Source: Montifringilla adamsi | Lineage: Eukaryota; Chordata; Aves; Passeriformes; Passeridae | DNA length: 64,000 nt | Reading direction: 5' to 3' | Assembly (NCBI GenBank): GCA_017590115.1 | Contig: JAGGNK010006559.1 | Span: 10,494,162-10,558,161, forward strand | Part shown: in pieces, positions 25,477 through 37,132 of the stretch | Position numbering within the stretch: the first letter of the stretch is position 1 | Layout: every line of letters begins with the position of its first letter | Notes under the pieces: model-generated | What the model saw: only the letters and a program-made list of their open reading frames with translations | Told to the model about the DNA's origin: nothing | Database searches by the model: none | Program-made: the position numbers and the translations under genes

Positions 25477-27679
25477 CTTTGAAAAAAAATACTACTGCTC
25501 CTCTGCTGTGTATGCAGTCTTTTTGTGTGACATAAATTTGTGAAATTATGCCAATCACTAGAAAAAGAAGCATTTGTTTGGAATAAAAATAAGTTTGGGT
25601 GAGAAAGAGAAGAGCTGGAAATTTTCTTTAACATTTTCAGGCAGGCACATATCAATTTGTCCTATGAATTGCCTGTAACAAGTAGTTTCATTCCATCAGG
25701 ATCATTACATATCTTTTTCACTTAATTGTTCTTAAATGCTAATTGGCCTTTGGAGAAAATCCATTATCATTTGCCAAGGACAGAAATTAAATTTGTGTAT
25801 TAACACTATCAAATCCAAGAAGAGAAAGTTATTAATGTTTTATCATAATTAAAGCATTAATTCAGTGCTTTAGAAGTCAGTATGCTACCTTTTATATCAG
25901 TGATGTTATAGACTGTGTAGCAACTTCTTGTTTCCCATTTGCTATGCAATCTGAGATGAAGATTGACTATGAAAAGTACAGGATGCCACAGGCTTTGTGT
26001 GGTTATAAATTTAATTAAAGTCAAAATGGTTAAAGTGTTGGATAATGACTCTGGAATATTAATGAATATCTCATTAGAAATATTAACAGTATACAAACTA
26101 GATTATCATTTTGGTTCACTACAGAGAACTGCAGTGAAAGCACATAGCCACATGTTCAGTTATCATACTTGTCTTAATCATAAAATCAGTTGCATGGGGA
26201 AAAAAAGGAAAGGGCTGTTTATGTGCAGCAGATAACTCATCTGGGTTGATCATCTGAAAGACAAAAGGAAAGCTATTGAACTCAGTTAAAATTAAGTTAA
26301 AAAATAAGATAAATAAGAATGGCAGGTTTGAATGGCTAATTTGTAGATTTGGGTGTTACTAAAATTATCTAGCAGTGACAATGATCCCTAGGTGTACTAT
26401 TTTCAATAGTTGCTGGTACTCCAGATATACACATAATCAGACAGTGTAATGCTTGCAACACATTCCTTTCTCCATTTCTTTCTGGGGTTGGAGGTAACTC
26501 AGCAAGGCATCTACTCAGACTGGTTGGATTAAACAAAGACCTTCATCCCATAGCTTGGCTGGGAACTAATTTTGAGAATTACAAGGAATTAATGATCAAA
26601 TTTAATGGGTAGGACAAAAGTTAGAATGCTGGTGTCAGAACAAGGTCTCATCTTCTAGATGGCAGTCCAGGACTCATCAGATTTAAAAACTAAGATGCCT
26701 TGGTAGGGTAAAAGAAAGCTGAACATAAGAAGAGGAGATCATGATACTGAATCCTATATTTTCTAATATTGCTCTTAATTTTATGATACCTTTCCTGGCA
26801 AGGAGAAGGAGAAAAAAGGCCACCCAGATGAAAAGAACTTAAAAGAGTAGAGGAAGGATACACAGAGCAACAGGAAGAAATGCAACATAAAAAGTGTGGC
26901 ATGATTGTGGAATAATAAGAACAGAGAACAGAAAATTTTTTGTTTGAATGTGTGGGCATTAATTGGAATGTAATTGCATGGTATGGAAATGACAGGATTA
27001 TGTGATATGATGGCTTCATTGAAAGTGGTGAGAGAAAGTTTATTTAGTGAAGGCAATTTAGATACCTGTCAAATACATGACTGAAAAGGTCAAAGGTATC
27101 AAATGAAGAAGAAACCAAAGCTCTGAATCTGAATCCAGCCTGCACCAACTCAACCGTGATGTCAGAGCTCCTGCACCCCCCTGCTACTACTTTCAAAATA
27201 GGGGAGCTCTATTTTGGCTTCAAAAGAGACTGGGCAGGTCCCCTGCCTCAGGCAGAGATCACAAGCCTATTTCCAGTACCTCCATTCTCCAAAATGAGAC
27301 AAACCCACAGGCTACATATTAGCGACTGCCAAAAGAACACAGGTGAGTAAATGATTATATTGAGACAGAGGAGAACTATTCCCACCACTTGTTACTCAAT
27401 TTAGAGACCTTTGATAACATTGATTCTCTCCATTGATTTACAGATGTGCCAATGAAACTCTAAATTTTGCTACGAAATACTTTTTGCATCTTAATAACTC
27501 AATTTTGCTTTCCTTTCTTGATGGAGTCTTGAAAACAAAACAAGCAAATATCCCATGAAAACATGTATCAAATAGACAATGCAAGACTGAATGCGAATGA
27601 AATAGAATGCCAGACTGAATGTGATGTGAATAGAAAGTTAAATTAAATTCCTCTAAATTTATTTTCTGAAGAAGCAAAG
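25477..27679. other. Intron without recognised elements
   Basis: AT-rich, with no repeat family recognised. A GC-richer patch at about 27140-27330 precedes the CR1 fragment but carries no supported gene. Confidence 0.5.
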
Positions 27680-27683
27680 GTTA

Positions 27684-28219
27684 TATGATTCTCCTCCTCT
27701 ATTCTGCTTTGTTAAGACCCCACCTGGAGAAGTGGGTACAGATCTGCTGTCCCCAGCATAAGAAGGACACCGAACTGTTGGAGCAACTTCAGAGGAGGGT
27801 GAAAAAGTTAATGGAAGAAGTGGATAACCTTCCCTACGAACACGGGCTGAGGAAGTTAGGGGTGTTCAGTCTGGAGAGGAGAAGGTTACATGGAGAGCTC
27901 ACAGCAACCTTCTGGTATCCGAAGGGGTTTGTAGGTAAGCCAGAGAGGAACTGTCCATCAGGAATTGCAGTGCTAGGACAAGGAGAAATGGGTACAAATG
28001 GAAAGTGGGGAAATTTAGAATGTTAGGAAGAAATTATTTTCTGTGAGGGTGGTGAAGTGCTGGAAAAGCTTGCCCAGAAAAGTTGTGTGTTCTCCATTGC
28101 TGTCAGTGTTCAATGCCAGGTTCGATGGGATGTTGAGAAACTGGTCTAATGGGAGATGTCCCTATAGATGGATGCTCATTAAGGTCCCTTCCAACTCAAA
28201 CGATTCTATCATTCTATGA
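27684..28219 (+). mobile_element. CR1 LINE, 5'-truncated with intact 3' end
   Basis: The plus strand begins within the RT C-terminal region (RRVKKLMEEVDNLPYEHGLR, VFSLERRR), passes the 3' UTR and ends CGATTCTATCATTCTATGAAA, a good CR1 3' terminus. The frame has several breaks. Confidence 0.88.
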
Positions 28220-28395
28220 AATTAGAGATAACAATGATAAATCTTACATAGAAATTAAAATTATTTCATTAATTAATTGTTAAGAATTGAAAAGAAAGAG
28301 GAAAATTTAAAGAGTTTTAGAGACTGGTTTGATGCCAATTAAATAAATATCCAATAAAAAAGACAGAAAATAACAGAAGTGAAAAAAGTTTGGGA

Positions 28396-28495
28396 TTTTT
28401 TTTTTTTTTTTTTGAAGACATAAAAAACTACTTGGTTTAAGTTGTTTGGGAGGTTTTATTTAGTTTTCTTTTTTTTTCTTTTTTTTTTTTTATTA
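28396..28495. repeat. T-rich low-complexity tracts
   Basis: T18 at 28396-28413 and a second T-rich tract at about 28468-28491 with single C interruptions. On the minus strand they are A tracts. No retroposed element is recognisable beside them. Confidence 0.85.
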
Positions 28496-28917
28496 TTGCA
28501 GTTCTGAAATAAACTGAAAAGGCTTAGAGATAGTAAAGAAATCACTTAATCTAAATACTGTCACCTGAAGACCAAAGTGAAACTAAACGTGTAAGTGTAC
28601 ACCAATGGAAATAAAGCAAAGATAAAGGAATGTTCCTGGACAAAACATAAGACACTTGATAAAATGTGGCTGTCTGGACGTTTATGATTTTAATGGGAAA
28701 TCACTTAGAAGAGGTGTTGCATAGACTAGAGAAGATGATACAGATCTATGGAAAATTAAAAGGTCCTCCCTTTCAAATCTATATTACTAGAGTGAGACTA
28801 CTAACTTTAGGAAAGAGCCTAAATCAAATAATCCTTATTAAACTGCAAGAAGATAAGTAGACCCAATTCAAAAGCGGATGTTTCACAAAACAGCATTTTC
28901 ACAGACTCTGAAAGTAC

Positions 28918-28950
28918 CTTGTTCATGATGTCAAATTGTAAAACAATCTT
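28918..28950 (-). CDS. Possible small coding exon, 33 nt, phase 0 to 0
   Basis: A pyrimidine-rich acceptor (CCATCCTTTCCTCTCAAG) and the donor ATGAACAAG|GTACTTT flank 33 nt. Only the phase-0 frame is open, encoding KIVLQFDIMNK. Both junctions fit the neighbouring candidates at 31.3 and 25.4 kb. The signals are good, but a 33-nt match can occur by chance. Confidence 0.45.
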
Positions 28951-30487
28951 CTTGAGAGGAAAGGATGGAAATTAATGTTGTTAATAAATTACATTCATAT
29001 TCAGTTGCTGTTCATCTGAGTCCCCTTTAAGTAAGTGAGATAGTTAATGAGGTTGGGAAAACACCAGACACAAATCATACCATCAATGCAAGTAAATTAT
29101 GATTTGTGCATACAAAATAGATAATTCCGTGGAATGCACAATAATGAATAGGTATAATGCTTTTGGAACCTCTTTTGACATAGAAATTTTCCATGCCATT
29201 CTGTTTCTTTTTGCTGGCTCCTGAACTTTAGTCCTAAAAGTACTCAGTATGTCTGTATCTTTCCATTTGCTTCTTCCTCCCAAGAGAGTATTTTATTTCC
29301 TTCATTTCAACTCTGAGCAGAGTAATACTTTTTGAAATCTAACACCACCTCTTTATGGGTGTATAAGCAGCATAACATGCAGTGATATGGATCAATGGAG
29401 GTGGCATCCGTCACTTTGAAATCTGAGGTTACAATCCAGAGCCCAAAGTGCACAACAGTATCAGCAATATTGGAGTATTTCCTCCATGCAAATATTGCAG
29501 TTGCTTCTCAAGAAGTTGCTCAGCAGATCAAATTGCTTATTTTCAAGGTTTAATTCTAACCTAACTCCTTTCTATGGCAATTATTTTCCTTATCACAACT
29601 CACAATTACTGTGAAAACGTTCTTCTGAAATTGGTTTCTGTGCTGCAAAACAAACAAAACTGCTCAATTGTTTTGAATAACAAAAACATTTTTTGAGGAA
29701 ATCTTGCCACAACCTCTAAAAACATTCAAATCTGTAAATTTTCCAAATTAATTGAATTAATTTGAAATGGAACTATTCTAAGTAAATATGAAGATGTGAT
29801 ATGCTTGTTTTATCTTATTAAGCAGCAAGTTTTACTTTTCAATGTCATTTATATTACTCATTGAAATGAAAGTCAACTGGAGTATAGTAAAAAGACTCTG
29901 TCGACCATTTTCAAAATGGCCAGTCTTCCATGAAGAATCAGATTTTTCTCCTGAGCAATAAAAGTTATTAATATACAACTTGGGTGTGCTTATTAGTCAA
30001 GGAGTCATGAAAGTTTTATATTCTCATTAGAAAGCTAGTCCAGTCCAGAAATATCTGTACCTTGCCTGCCCTTTCTCCTTCACTAACAGCATTGAGATCT
30101 TTTCCTAGTTAAGCAGCAGCTAGAACTTGGAGCAGACTATATGTTTCATCCTGGCCCACTGATATTTATTTCTGAGTTTTTATGCAGTGTTCTCTATTGC
30201 TGTGAAAATATTAATTCCTCCAGTATAATTTCTAAAATTTTATTTATTTCACGTTTTACCTCATCACTATACTTGCATAAGTAAGCACACACATTTGTAT
30301 ATTAAAAAATATTTGATCTTTTTGATGTTTCCTTAGAAAACCTGTTATCTTCAAAATATATCAATATTTTACACTGCAATGAAACTGTCTTCTTCTCTTG
30401 AGCACTTTTCATTATTCATATATATGGTTGAACATGACATAAATTCTTGAACAGCCATTGCACGTCTTAGACCAGCATGCTTCTTCA

Positions 30488-30533
30488 GATGTGGTGAAAA
30501 AACTTACCACATCCTAAGTTTAGGGTGTGGTAA
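30488..30533. repeat. Near-perfect inverted repeat with a third arm
   Basis: Positions 30504-30518 and 30519-30533 are 15-base arms that pair except for one G-U type mismatch and the central base, with no loop to speak of. An additional copy of the arm (GATGTGGT) at 30488-30495 could pair with the middle arm instead. This allows two alternative hairpins. Confidence 0.7.
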
Positions 30534-31275
30534 TATCAAAACTATTAAAGGGAATCATTGACTTTTACTTGTTGCTCATTTGATTTCTTGTAGAAGAGTA
30601 TAAGGTCCAATAACATTTGTCTTTGTTATCTCAAGGAAAAATTATTCAAAATGTGACTCTATTCTTTTTGGTTCTTAACTTGTGACTCCTTGTCCATACA
30701 CATGTATTTCTCCTAAGAAGAGATGCTAGAAGTAAAGCCACCTACATGATGGATGTGTAAGCAGTCATGGATTTCCTCATCTATATCTCATGTCACAGCT
30801 CCTCCACTGGACTCTCAGAATCAAATGCAATCACTTGCATCCACAGCTCCATCTTCATTCCAATGGCTTACATCTGCGTGTCTGAAGTGCATGTACCTTG
30901 TGATCCTAATTATGACTGGGTGATCAGGCATTACAGAGAGTGTGGAAATAAATTATATTTTCCCTATAAGTATTGCTCCTCCTAAGAGCTGATGCCAGTG
31001 TATCGTTCACACCTGAATTGTTTTTCAAAGCAACACACCTGAATTAATATTGATCATCTTTTTCCCTTGCACTGAGAATATTCTGGGCCTGTATGACAAT
31101 TAAGTATTATCAGCAGTGTGTGACACTGCTGTGTGTTAATTGCTACACAAAGGGATAACATCTCTTGTTTCCTGTCTTTCTTACTGACAGACTACATGCA
31201 CCCAGTTGGAATAACAACAGTTGACTGAATGGCAGCTTACTTTCCTTGAGAATAATGAGTAAGTCCTTTATCTAC

Positions 31276-31321
31276 CTTGAGGGTCAGGAGAGAGACTGAA
31301 AACATGTTACAGATATCTTCC
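31276..31321 (-). CDS. Possible coding exon, 46 nt, phase 2 to 0
   Basis: The donor CTCAAG|GTAGAT is good. The chosen acceptor (TTTTCCACTGAAAG) is moderate. The frame reads EDICNMFSVSLLTLK and fits in phase between the 33.4 and 28.9 kb candidates. A stronger acceptor (CATGTTTTCAG) inside it would leave only 20 nt, which would change the phase. This is a low-confidence exon kept for phase continuity. Confidence 0.3.
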
Positions 31322-31588
31322 CTTTCAGTGGAAAATTTCTGCATCCTCTATCTGTGCAAATATTGAGTGTCCTTACATCTTCCTGCTGTACTTTCAGCAT
31401 AGGATAAGTATTCCCATTTCTTAAAATTTTTCATTTGGTCTGTCTTTGTCCTGTGGTCCAAATTCATTGAGTTCTACTCCTGTTCCTTGTGCTGAATCAT
31501 AGATATGCAATTTTCATTCCCTTTTATGGAGAGCTCAGCTGCTGCCTTTAACTTGGATGCATGACATCTGAGTTAAGTCCCTGTCTTT

Positions 31589-31622
31589 CAATTAAAAATT
31601 TAATTTAAAATTTTTAATTTAT
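31589..31622. repeat. AT-only inverted repeat
   Basis: ATTAAAAATT and AATTTTTAAT arms face each other across a short AT spacer. It could form a weak hairpin or cruciform. No element is assigned. Confidence 0.6.
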
Positions 31623-33418
31623 TTTTAATCACAGGATTTTTTACTATCCACAAAGTTAATCAGTTCCTAACTCAAGCAAAAAATGTTTTTCTGATTATCA
31701 GTATCAGGCAAAAATACACCTTTGTATTGTTTCATTTTCTAAGGGTGAAGTATTATCTTATAATTTTATTAGTCGTGCCCATGTTTCAGATACAATTGCT
31801 GGCAGTATTTTCACAGCCATGTCAATTCTTATGTGGCAGACACGGTAGGGACTAATGAGACTCTATTCTGAGTTATTGAAGGCTCAATCTAAAGTCTTTG
31901 TTAATGCACATGTGTAAGCCTCTTCTATGTCTGTGTACCAGCTGACCTATATCCACTAATATATACAAATACATTTTTATCTGGATGTCCAGAATTCTGT
32001 TCTACTTCTATAATTCTCTGATACCCTTTTTGAATTACAGCAAGATTTGCTTATTAGTCAAGACCTCTTGTTCTGAGTGTCCTTAAACTGGTAATTTCCA
32101 TGGTATTTCACTAATTTATTGCTAGGAAAAAACTAAAGATGAGATGTTCATGAAAATTTGTGATCTTTGTCAAGATAGACATTTATCCAAATACTAAAAG
32201 TAGACCTAACTGCACACCCCCTAGCACTATTCTTTGGAGCATTAACCAAATACATGACCTCATAATTTTTATTCCTTCATCCAATTGTTTTCATTTTAAT
32301 AACATCATTAGAGCAGGCTGGATTTGCCAGCAGTGGAGAGGTCTAAGTGATGGGTAGTATCTGAAGTGTGTCTGAATAGTCTAGGGTATCTTAGTGAGAA
32401 TTTAGAGTTTCAGAAATAATTAAGTTGGAGTCAGGAACTATGGCAAGATGTGTATATTTGGGGAGAGAGTGTTTCATAAAAATAAACATTTGTGTTTCAT
32501 AAAGATAAGCATAAAAATTCCTCCCTCTGCTCTGGTCTCAGCAGAAGGATTTTACAGCCCTCTCCTCAGGCTTGCCCTTCCTTCACGTAATACCCTGTCG
32601 TGACCCATCCTCTCCTCCCCAAGTGTTTGTTCACCTTTCTGCAAGTGTGTTTGCATTTTTTCATACAGACTGGCTTTTCCAATTATTCATTACTAACTAT
32701 AGTGTCTGCAAATGCTAGGCTTTAAGATGCAGTAAAGTATTATGCATAAGAATATGGATTTCTGTAAAAATAGATTTTTCAGATGGGATACAAGGGTTTT
32801 TGAGAAGCAAGTGATGACCAAAACACACAAAATAAAATGTCAGATTACTAATTTCTCGCTTCTCAGTTGGACAATGGCCCTTTTACCCTTTGGAAGTTGT
32901 GGTGTGAAGTCTGAATGCAAACCCAACCATGATTTTCTTTGTTGTACACTAAATTACAGGAAATGTGCAAGATAGAGTACCCAGCAGGAATATCATTTGT
33001 TGGGCAGATTATTTTAGGGGTAAGTCAATTCTAACTGTGTTCTGTATTATTGCAACTAGTATATAAATAGAGCTGTGTGACCTGAGAGTGTACATCTGAT
33101 TTTGTTACTTCAGAGTAACAGTACCGACAGAATGTCTGTAAGAAAATGAAATTTATATCTCAGTTGGAAAAGACAAGAAGTAGATCCCATCTTGTTGCCC
33201 TTGCTACAGCTAATGTGACAAAAAAACCTTCTGTCTCCTCAGCCAGGAAGCACATTCCTTCAGCAAATTTGCTTGAGGGTGTTGAAAAGCACTACCAGAA
33301 GCACTGGTGAGAATGACAGTTAAGTTTCAATAGAAATAAATTATAAAATATCCACAAGAAGCCAAATATTTAGGCCATTTTTTCAAAACTGAAACTTTTG
33401 CATTAGGGTCAGACTTAC

Positions 33419-33476
33419 CCAGTGGCGAATGGAAATATAAGCCCCTTCAGCAGAGTTCCCAGTTTAGGACAGTGAA
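33419..33476 (-). CDS. Possible coding exon, 58 nt, phase 1 to 2
   Basis: The donor CCACTGG|GTAAGTCTG is nearly consensus. The acceptor (AATAGGCCAG) has a poor pyrimidine tract, and an AG nine bases upstream is an alternative. The open frame reads HCPKLGTLLKGLIFPFAT. Its entry phase fits the 37.0 kb exon and its exit fits the 31.3 kb candidate. The other frames are closed. Confidence 0.45.
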
Positions 33477-35100
33477 CTGGCCTATTCATTAAAGATCAGC
33501 TACATAACTTTGGACAATTCAAATCCAGTCAGATGTTTCAAATCAGTCATGATTAACCAAGGTGATATAGATATTTTAGCAATTGGACATAGACTCATGA
33601 ATTTAAAATCAAGATTCAGTTTTACAACACCCTAGACTCTTTGTTACATCCTCTGTCCCTCCGTCTGACATATTTATGAAAGACGGTATTGATAGAAGCG
33701 TTGGAAAAAATTAAGGATAGCCTTCTCAGTGTCTCTACTATATTCATGTTAAATTTTAAAGTATGTAATGACGATAGAAAAAAATAGTGCTTCAAACATA
33801 AATATCAGATTATATGCCACTGTTAAATGGGCAGAGATTCCTGATGGAAAATGAAGCAGTGTTTCTGGGGTTAGACTAGATTTGATCTGTACAATGTAGA
33901 AAATGAATAAAATATTTTAAAATGAACATACTTTAAAGTGCAGGCTTGTTTATCTGGTTGGGGTGTTTGCTTTGTAATATATACATGCAAGCTGAGGTAA
34001 GTAATTTTTTTATGCACCCATCTGGAACCAAAGCCCTTAATGATTCAAGAACAAAGCAGATTTGATGCACTATTGATTTTCTACCTCAGCAATAGAAAAA
34101 CAATTGCTCTATGCAAAGATCTGTTTTTCTGGGTTTCTGCCATCAGTCTTTTTAATGCTTATGTAGTGTAGCATTTACATAGAAAAAGAATTTCACACAA
34201 GGTTGAAAAGGAAAAAAAAATACTCTTACTAGGAACTTTAGGCAAGTCTTCATGTTGCAAAATAACTTTTTAAAGGTATTTAATGCATTTTTCAGTATTA
34301 AGTATCTGCACTTCTCTGGAGTACCTAAATGCACTCTCACTTCCCTGCTCTCAGTCCACATGCTGGTCTAGCTACCTGCAGCTGTGCACTGAATTTCCTT
34401 TCATAGAAGCCTTGAATATTGGGGGTTTGCCTTAAGCTTTCCTGAATCAAACCGTGGTCTGTGAGAGGCATCAGTCAGGCAGCAATTTGGAAAATCATTC
34501 CCAATGCCCCTAAGGAAACTTAACAAGCTGTGTGAAGGCAACTCCTGGCTGCAATGCACCTGAGACCAAAATGAGTTTGTCTGTGTTCTAGGATTTCTTT
34601 GTCTGTGATGTGCAGACAGTCTGGAGCTCTTCAGAAGTGGAGAACATATCACAGAAGCAGATACAGTGTAACCTTCCTGTGATATATAGTGCTATAAGGG
34701 CTATTTTACAGCAGCATTCACAAGTCACTAAAAAGTCTAAGACAAAGCAGTAATTTAAGTGTTTATAGGTGCAGGCAACAGAACATTTAAGGCAACAATC
34801 CCATCAGTTCATAAATCATTAAAGGTGAAACTGCCTCCAGTCCATTTCAAAGTTCAAGAGTAATACCCTGTAGAAATAGTATATGACATCGATACAGAAA
34901 CCTGAAGCATTTATGCATGCTGAAAATAATAACTACCTTTCTTCAAAAGGTCTATTGCAAAATGCCCTAGAAGATATGTCATTGCATTCCACTGTCAGGT
35001 CTAATGCTATTTCATTTATTATGGATTGCAAACAGGAATGCGTTCCTTTACAAGGCTGATCAAAATTCAAACTGAACATTTTCTAAAATGAGTGTTTTAT
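33477..35100. other. Intron without recognised elements
   Basis: No repeat or exon could be supported in this stretch. Confidence 0.5.
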
Positions 35101-35139
35101 GGAAATATTACTAGGATTCAACTGACTATTTGAGCCCTG

Positions 35140-35775
35140 GGGTGGTGTGAGAGAATGAAATCCTGAAATAGTTAAAGTAAACCTGAAACCCTTAATGTCT
35201 CAAACACTGGCAGAAGAGAATGTTACCATGCCAACGAGATAAGGTATGGTTTGAAAAGAGCATCTTGCGGAGGCAGGATGCTGCTTTTCTGGGACCAGCT
35301 TCCTTATCTTGGGTAACTATAGCTAAAAACAAGTTTGAGAGAGCAGTGCATTTGAGTCTATTTTCAGGAGAGGAACTGAAATCATGAGACCCTCCAGGTC
35401 CCTTCTGAAAAGTTTGAGAACAAGAAGATGCACCTGCATGAGGACAAGTCTGTAAATAGCACAGCTGAGAAGGGCTGTGGATGTACCCAGCATCTGGAGG
35501 AACTGGACCAGGGATGGTTTTGGAACCCTGGGCAGTGACCTGGATATTTATTCTGCTTCTGTTTTCCTTTCTCTCTATCTCTCCCTCTTCTTAAAAGTTT
35601 AGTTTGCTTCTGCCAGGAGCAGTTCAGAAATCTCTGTTACCACATGCTGTTCAGGAGGTTTACTCCACGGGCCGTTCAGAATGTTTAAATTGTTGCTGCC
35701 ACAGGTTGTTTGATGTATCAAAAAAGGTTTCAACCATTATGCTATAAATAAAGAATTTTAAATTATGGTTTGGTG
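35140..35775 (+). repeat. Possible LTR-like or other interspersed element
   Basis: A GC-richer block with purine-rich and CT-rich subregions ends in AATAAA at 35747-35752 and a T/G-rich tail. The layout resembles a solo LTR in plus orientation. It is directly followed by a CR1 3' fragment. I could not recognise its family or ends. Confidence 0.28.
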
Positions 35776-35804
35776 TTGTTTTGCCTTAATTTTGGTCAAG
35801 GAGA

Positions 35805-35952
35805 TCTGGAATGTCAGCTACCTCTGAATAGGCAGTCCAGGACAGCCCTCGAGTTCACAAGGTGGTGTTTGGCCACAGGCTGGACTTGAAGATCTCAAAG
35901 GTATTTTCCAGCCTAGCTGAGACTGTGATTCTGTGATCACAGTTCTGTGAGT
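35805..35952 (+). mobile_element. CR1 3' terminal fragment
   Basis: It carries GGCTGGACTTGAAGATCTCA, then a TTCCAGCCTA block and an end reading GATTCTGTGATCACAGTTCTGTGA, which is the CR1 3' UTR and terminal repeat. Only about 150 bp remain. Confidence 0.75.
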
Positions 35953-37015
35953 ATAGCTCAGCAGTGGTATTGTCTTCCTGAAGAGTGTTCCCATCCTATA
36001 GTCTAAAATCGTAATACAATTACTTTTTCTTCCTCTTTTCTTCTTTTTACATTTTCTCACATTACACTTCTGCTAGTCATATTTTTCTTTGCCCAGCCTC
36101 TACCTCTGCTCTCCAATCTCATTTAACTCTGTCTCTTCTCCATACCTTCTGTCAGACAATGGAAGAACATTTGGTAACCTCTTCTTATCAGTTTTTCAAC
36201 AATTTGATCTATAATCCTTCTTCAGAAGTACTTTATCTACAGTACCAAGAAAAATTAAAACACCAGTACAAGTGTTGCTTTGAAAAAGTATAGCTAAGAA
36301 TTTTTTTTCTCCTTTAATCTTGGATTTCTTTCAAAGAAAATAAATGTCATTGACAGTTTTTCTATTTTTTCCATATGCATGGGTTTCAACCTACATGAGT
36401 CTGATGGATAAAATGTATGCCTTATACATTCAACATGAAGAAATCCAGGGAAAAAAATAAGATTAGGGAGAGGTAAATTCTGCAAAGCAGCATTATTCTA
36501 TTGATTTCAGTAGAACTATACTGATTCATAGATTTTGAAAATGGCCTGTCCCAGAAATAAATTTAATTAAATTACATCAAAGATCAGTGTCCCACAGAAG
36601 AAATTTGCCACTCATTGCACCCACCTTATGGGCCACATGGCTTTGAGGAAGAAGTAGAGATCAGTAGAGTAACATATGAGCCAGTACCCTGAGGAAACAA
36701 AAAATTGGTTTATTCCAACCAATTTTATAATTTCATATCTACCATGCCACTTGGACAGTTCACAGTAGATTCTGAACCACAGAATTAGATAATAGCAGCT
36801 GCTAAGTGTTTCCTCTGTTCCATATTTGCTTGTTTTTCATTTTCTCTCCTTCCAGTTAATTCTGTTTTGCAGAACTGTGAATGTGTCCTAAAACTGCCAC
36901 ATTACAAGATTTGGCTCAAAGGACAAAGATAAAAATAAATAATACCAGAAAACAATTAAAGTGATGCTGTGACCTGAAGAGAACATAAAAGTTTCTAATT
37001 GTAGTCTGGTTTTAC

Positions 37016-37132
37016 CTAGTCTCATTGGCTTCTTTGTAAACCTTATTTGAAGACTGATTTTCCTACGTATTTTATTCAAAGAATGATTCTCATATTCTGG
37101 ATGATGTTTATGATACTGATACATTGTATTCA
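37016..37132 (-). CDS. Predicted coding exon, 117 nt, phase 1 to 1
   Basis: The acceptor GCTTTCTCGACAG and donor GACTAG|GTAAAACC enclose 38 complete codons. The open frame reads NTMYQYHKHHPEYENHSLNK, then a basic beta-like stretch ending FTKKPMRL. It joins in phase from the 43.3 kb exon. It is one of the longest and best supported exons here. Nothing seen ties it to a known family. Confidence 0.72.

Larger units (their letters stand above)
28951..33418. other. Intron; mostly featureless, with AT hairpins
   Basis: Apart from the exon candidate at 31.3 kb and the inverted repeats at 30.5 and 31.6 kb, nothing is recognised. Plus-strand open stretches here are short and uncorroborated. Confidence 0.5.

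Noticed and set aside
27067..27081. 15-nt minus-strand microexon with good acceptor and donor
   Set aside because: The signals are good, but 15 nt carries no coding evidence and its phase does not improve the gene chain.
30060..30100. 22-nt minus-strand exon candidate near 30.07 kb
   Set aside because: Too short, weak acceptor; the 31.3 kb candidate explains the phase equally well.
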